This document shows positions 5,063-6,099 of a stretch of DNA of 6,099 nucleotides, piece by piece. The translations under genes and the position numbers were made by a program. Position 1 is the stretch's first letter, and each line of letters starts with the position of its first letter. Under the pieces are notes generated by a model. That model was not told where the DNA came from. It saw only the letters and a list, made by a program, of their open reading frames with translations, and did not search any database. This DNA comes from Clostridiales bacterium (GTDB lineage Bacteria > Bacillota > Clostridia > Lachnospirales > WQUN01). The stretch is from NCBI GenBank assembly GCA_031273705.1, contig JAISRJ010000152.1:1-6099 (forward strand), read 5' to 3'.

Positions 5063-6099
5063 ATGGACGACAGGAATAGAGAGCATGATTTTGATGATAC
5101 AGAAGAAATATTCGACGACGATTTTGAGGTTGCTCCCCGCAGAGCCTATAAACGTCCTACGGGTAGAAAGCCCCCGACCCGGAATTACGCCACTTTTTAT
5201 ATTATTACATTAGTAGTCGCCGTAATAATAAGTATGGTAATTTTCGCGGCTGTGTACAATAATATCACTTCTGAAAAAAAACCAAGCGGCAGCGTCGCCG
5301 CCACAGATCTGCCCAGTCCGTCCGCTGACGAATCTTTTGTCGCGTCCGTAGACCGGGTTACATGTATCGGCGTGATAACATTACTGGATTTGACCGCTAA
5401 AAAGGTCGAGGTTTTAGATGTTTCTAATAACGCACCTTATAGTCTATTCATTACGGAGGGTAGTCGGCTGCAGGAAAAATCAGGTACCCCCCTGCTGCTT
5501 AATGAATTTGCGCTGGGCGATATTATAGAAGCCGAATATAATAAAAATAACGGGCAAGTCGTTACTTTCAGCAAAAGCGCCACCGCGTGGACTATTCCGG
5601 AGCGTGATAAAGTTTCCGTCGATTTAATGACCAAGATTATCCGGGTAGACAACGATGTTTATAACTTTAATGACAATTTAGTCGCCTTGTATAACGGTGA
5701 GCGTTTTTCCCCGGATAGAATTAAGCCCGTAGATGTGATAACCATATCGGGCGTGGCGACGCAAGCGTGGTCTATTATCCTGCTAAAAGGTCATGGTACA
5801 TTAATGATCAGCGATATCGAGCACATTAGGAACGGTGTATTGGAAGTAGATAACGAGGTTTACCAGACTTTAGATAAAACGGAGCCTATCTATTTATCTG
5901 AAGGGGAGCACAAGATTGTCATTCGAGGAGATAACATAGATTCGTATACTAAAGAGGTTGTTATAGAAGCCAATGAATCGGAAATTGTCAGCTTGACGGA
6001 CGCGCCTATCAAAACGGGTCTCATTTCCATTAACACTAATGTTACGGAGTATAGATTATTCATAGACGATTCAGAATATCCGCTGGGCGAGCCAATTAT
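5063..6099 (+). CDS. Single-pass membrane protein with C-terminal PEGA domains, cut by the window edge
   Basis: The frame is open from ATG 5063 to the right edge, giving 345 residues with no stop. The N-terminus is a highly acidic cytoplasmic segment (1-22, rich in Asp and Glu), then a basic stretch (26-40, RR, KR, GRK, TR). A single membrane helix follows at about 43-65. A Ser/Pro-rich linker (70-93) leads to an extracytoplasmic beta-rich region at about 95-245. A PEGA-like repeat lies at about 257-311 (GVLEVDNEVYQ, IYLSEGEHKIVIRG, YTKEVVIEANE). A second begins at 319 (GLISINTNVTEYRLFIDD) and runs off the window. PEGA domains are found in surface proteins and are thought to bind or fold at the envelope; no enzymatic motif is visible. 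The ribosome binding site AGAGGTG (5052-5058) supports the start. No strong promoter is seen in the 93-base gap, so read-through from cca is plausible. Confidence 0.85.
   Translation, partial: MDDRNREHDFDDTEEIFDDDFEVAPRRAYKRPTGRKPPTRNYATFYIITLVVAVIISMVIFAAVYNNITSEKKPSGSVAATDLPSPSADESFVASVDRVTCIGVITLLDLTAKKVEVLDVSNNAPYSLFITEGSRLQEKSGTPLLLNEFALGDIIEAEYNKNNGQVVTFSKSATAWTIPERDKVSVDLMTKIIRVDNDVYNFNDNLVALYNGERFSPDRIKPVDVITISGVATQAWSIILLKGHGTLMISDIEHIRNGVLEVDNEVYQTLDKTEPIYLSEGEHKIVIRGDNIDSYTKEVVIEANESEIVSLTDAPIKTGLISINTNVTEYRLFIDDSEYPLGEPI

Noticed and set aside
5010..5213. Plus-strand open frame of 67 residues
   Set aside because: It overlaps the PEGA gene in another frame; the ribosome binding site at 5052-5058 serves ATG 5063 and the PEGA frame is open for over 1 kb.
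5437..5652. Minus-strand open frame of 71 residues
   Set aside because: It is antisense to the PEGA gene and has no supporting signals.

Overview
The window reads as chromosomal DNA of a Gram-positive, clostridia-like member of the Bacillota. The reasons are strong purine-rich ribosome binding sites, TATAAT/TTGACA-type promoters with extended -10 elements, a SipW-type signal peptidase, a class II CCA-adding enzyme whose C-terminal body/tail resembles the clostridial form, a PEGA-domain membrane protein, and moderate-to-low GC content. This placement is inference; no rRNA or other definitive marker is present. I see no tRNA, rRNA, CRISPR array, transposase or prophage gene.

Layout from left to right. 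(1) On the minus strand at 1-1643, two genes lie 13 nt apart and read out of the left edge. The first is a small protein with two membrane segments and a helical domain. The second is a membrane-anchored extracytoplasmic protein resembling solute-binding proteins, cut by the window edge. A promoter is proposed at 1719-1747. (2) A 418-base divergent intergenic region (1644-2061) holds that promoter, a cluster of TGCCA/TGGCA half-sites, a short palindrome-hairpin, and a plus-strand extended -10 promoter. (3) A plus-strand TIM-barrel sugar-phosphate isomerase/epimerase-like gene follows; its start is best placed at GTG 2062. (4) The convergent intergenic region 2842-3084 contains a 171-bp imperfect inverted repeat (2864-3034), which no protein-coding feature explains, and a Rho-independent terminator for the next gene. 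(5) A minus-strand signal peptidase I-like gene (3085-3648) has a Gln where the SipW/ER-type family normally has its catalytic His. (6) A compact divergent promoter region leads to cca (3782-4969). (7) After a 93-base gap comes a plus-strand single-pass membrane protein with C-terminal PEGA repeats, cut by the right edge.

The genes do not form one pathway. The left pair looks like an envelope-associated operon. The isomerase and the peptidase are single-gene units. cca and the PEGA gene may be co-transcribed. The strongest candidate for something undescribed is the 171-bp hairpin element; the second is the His-to-Gln change in the signal peptidase.
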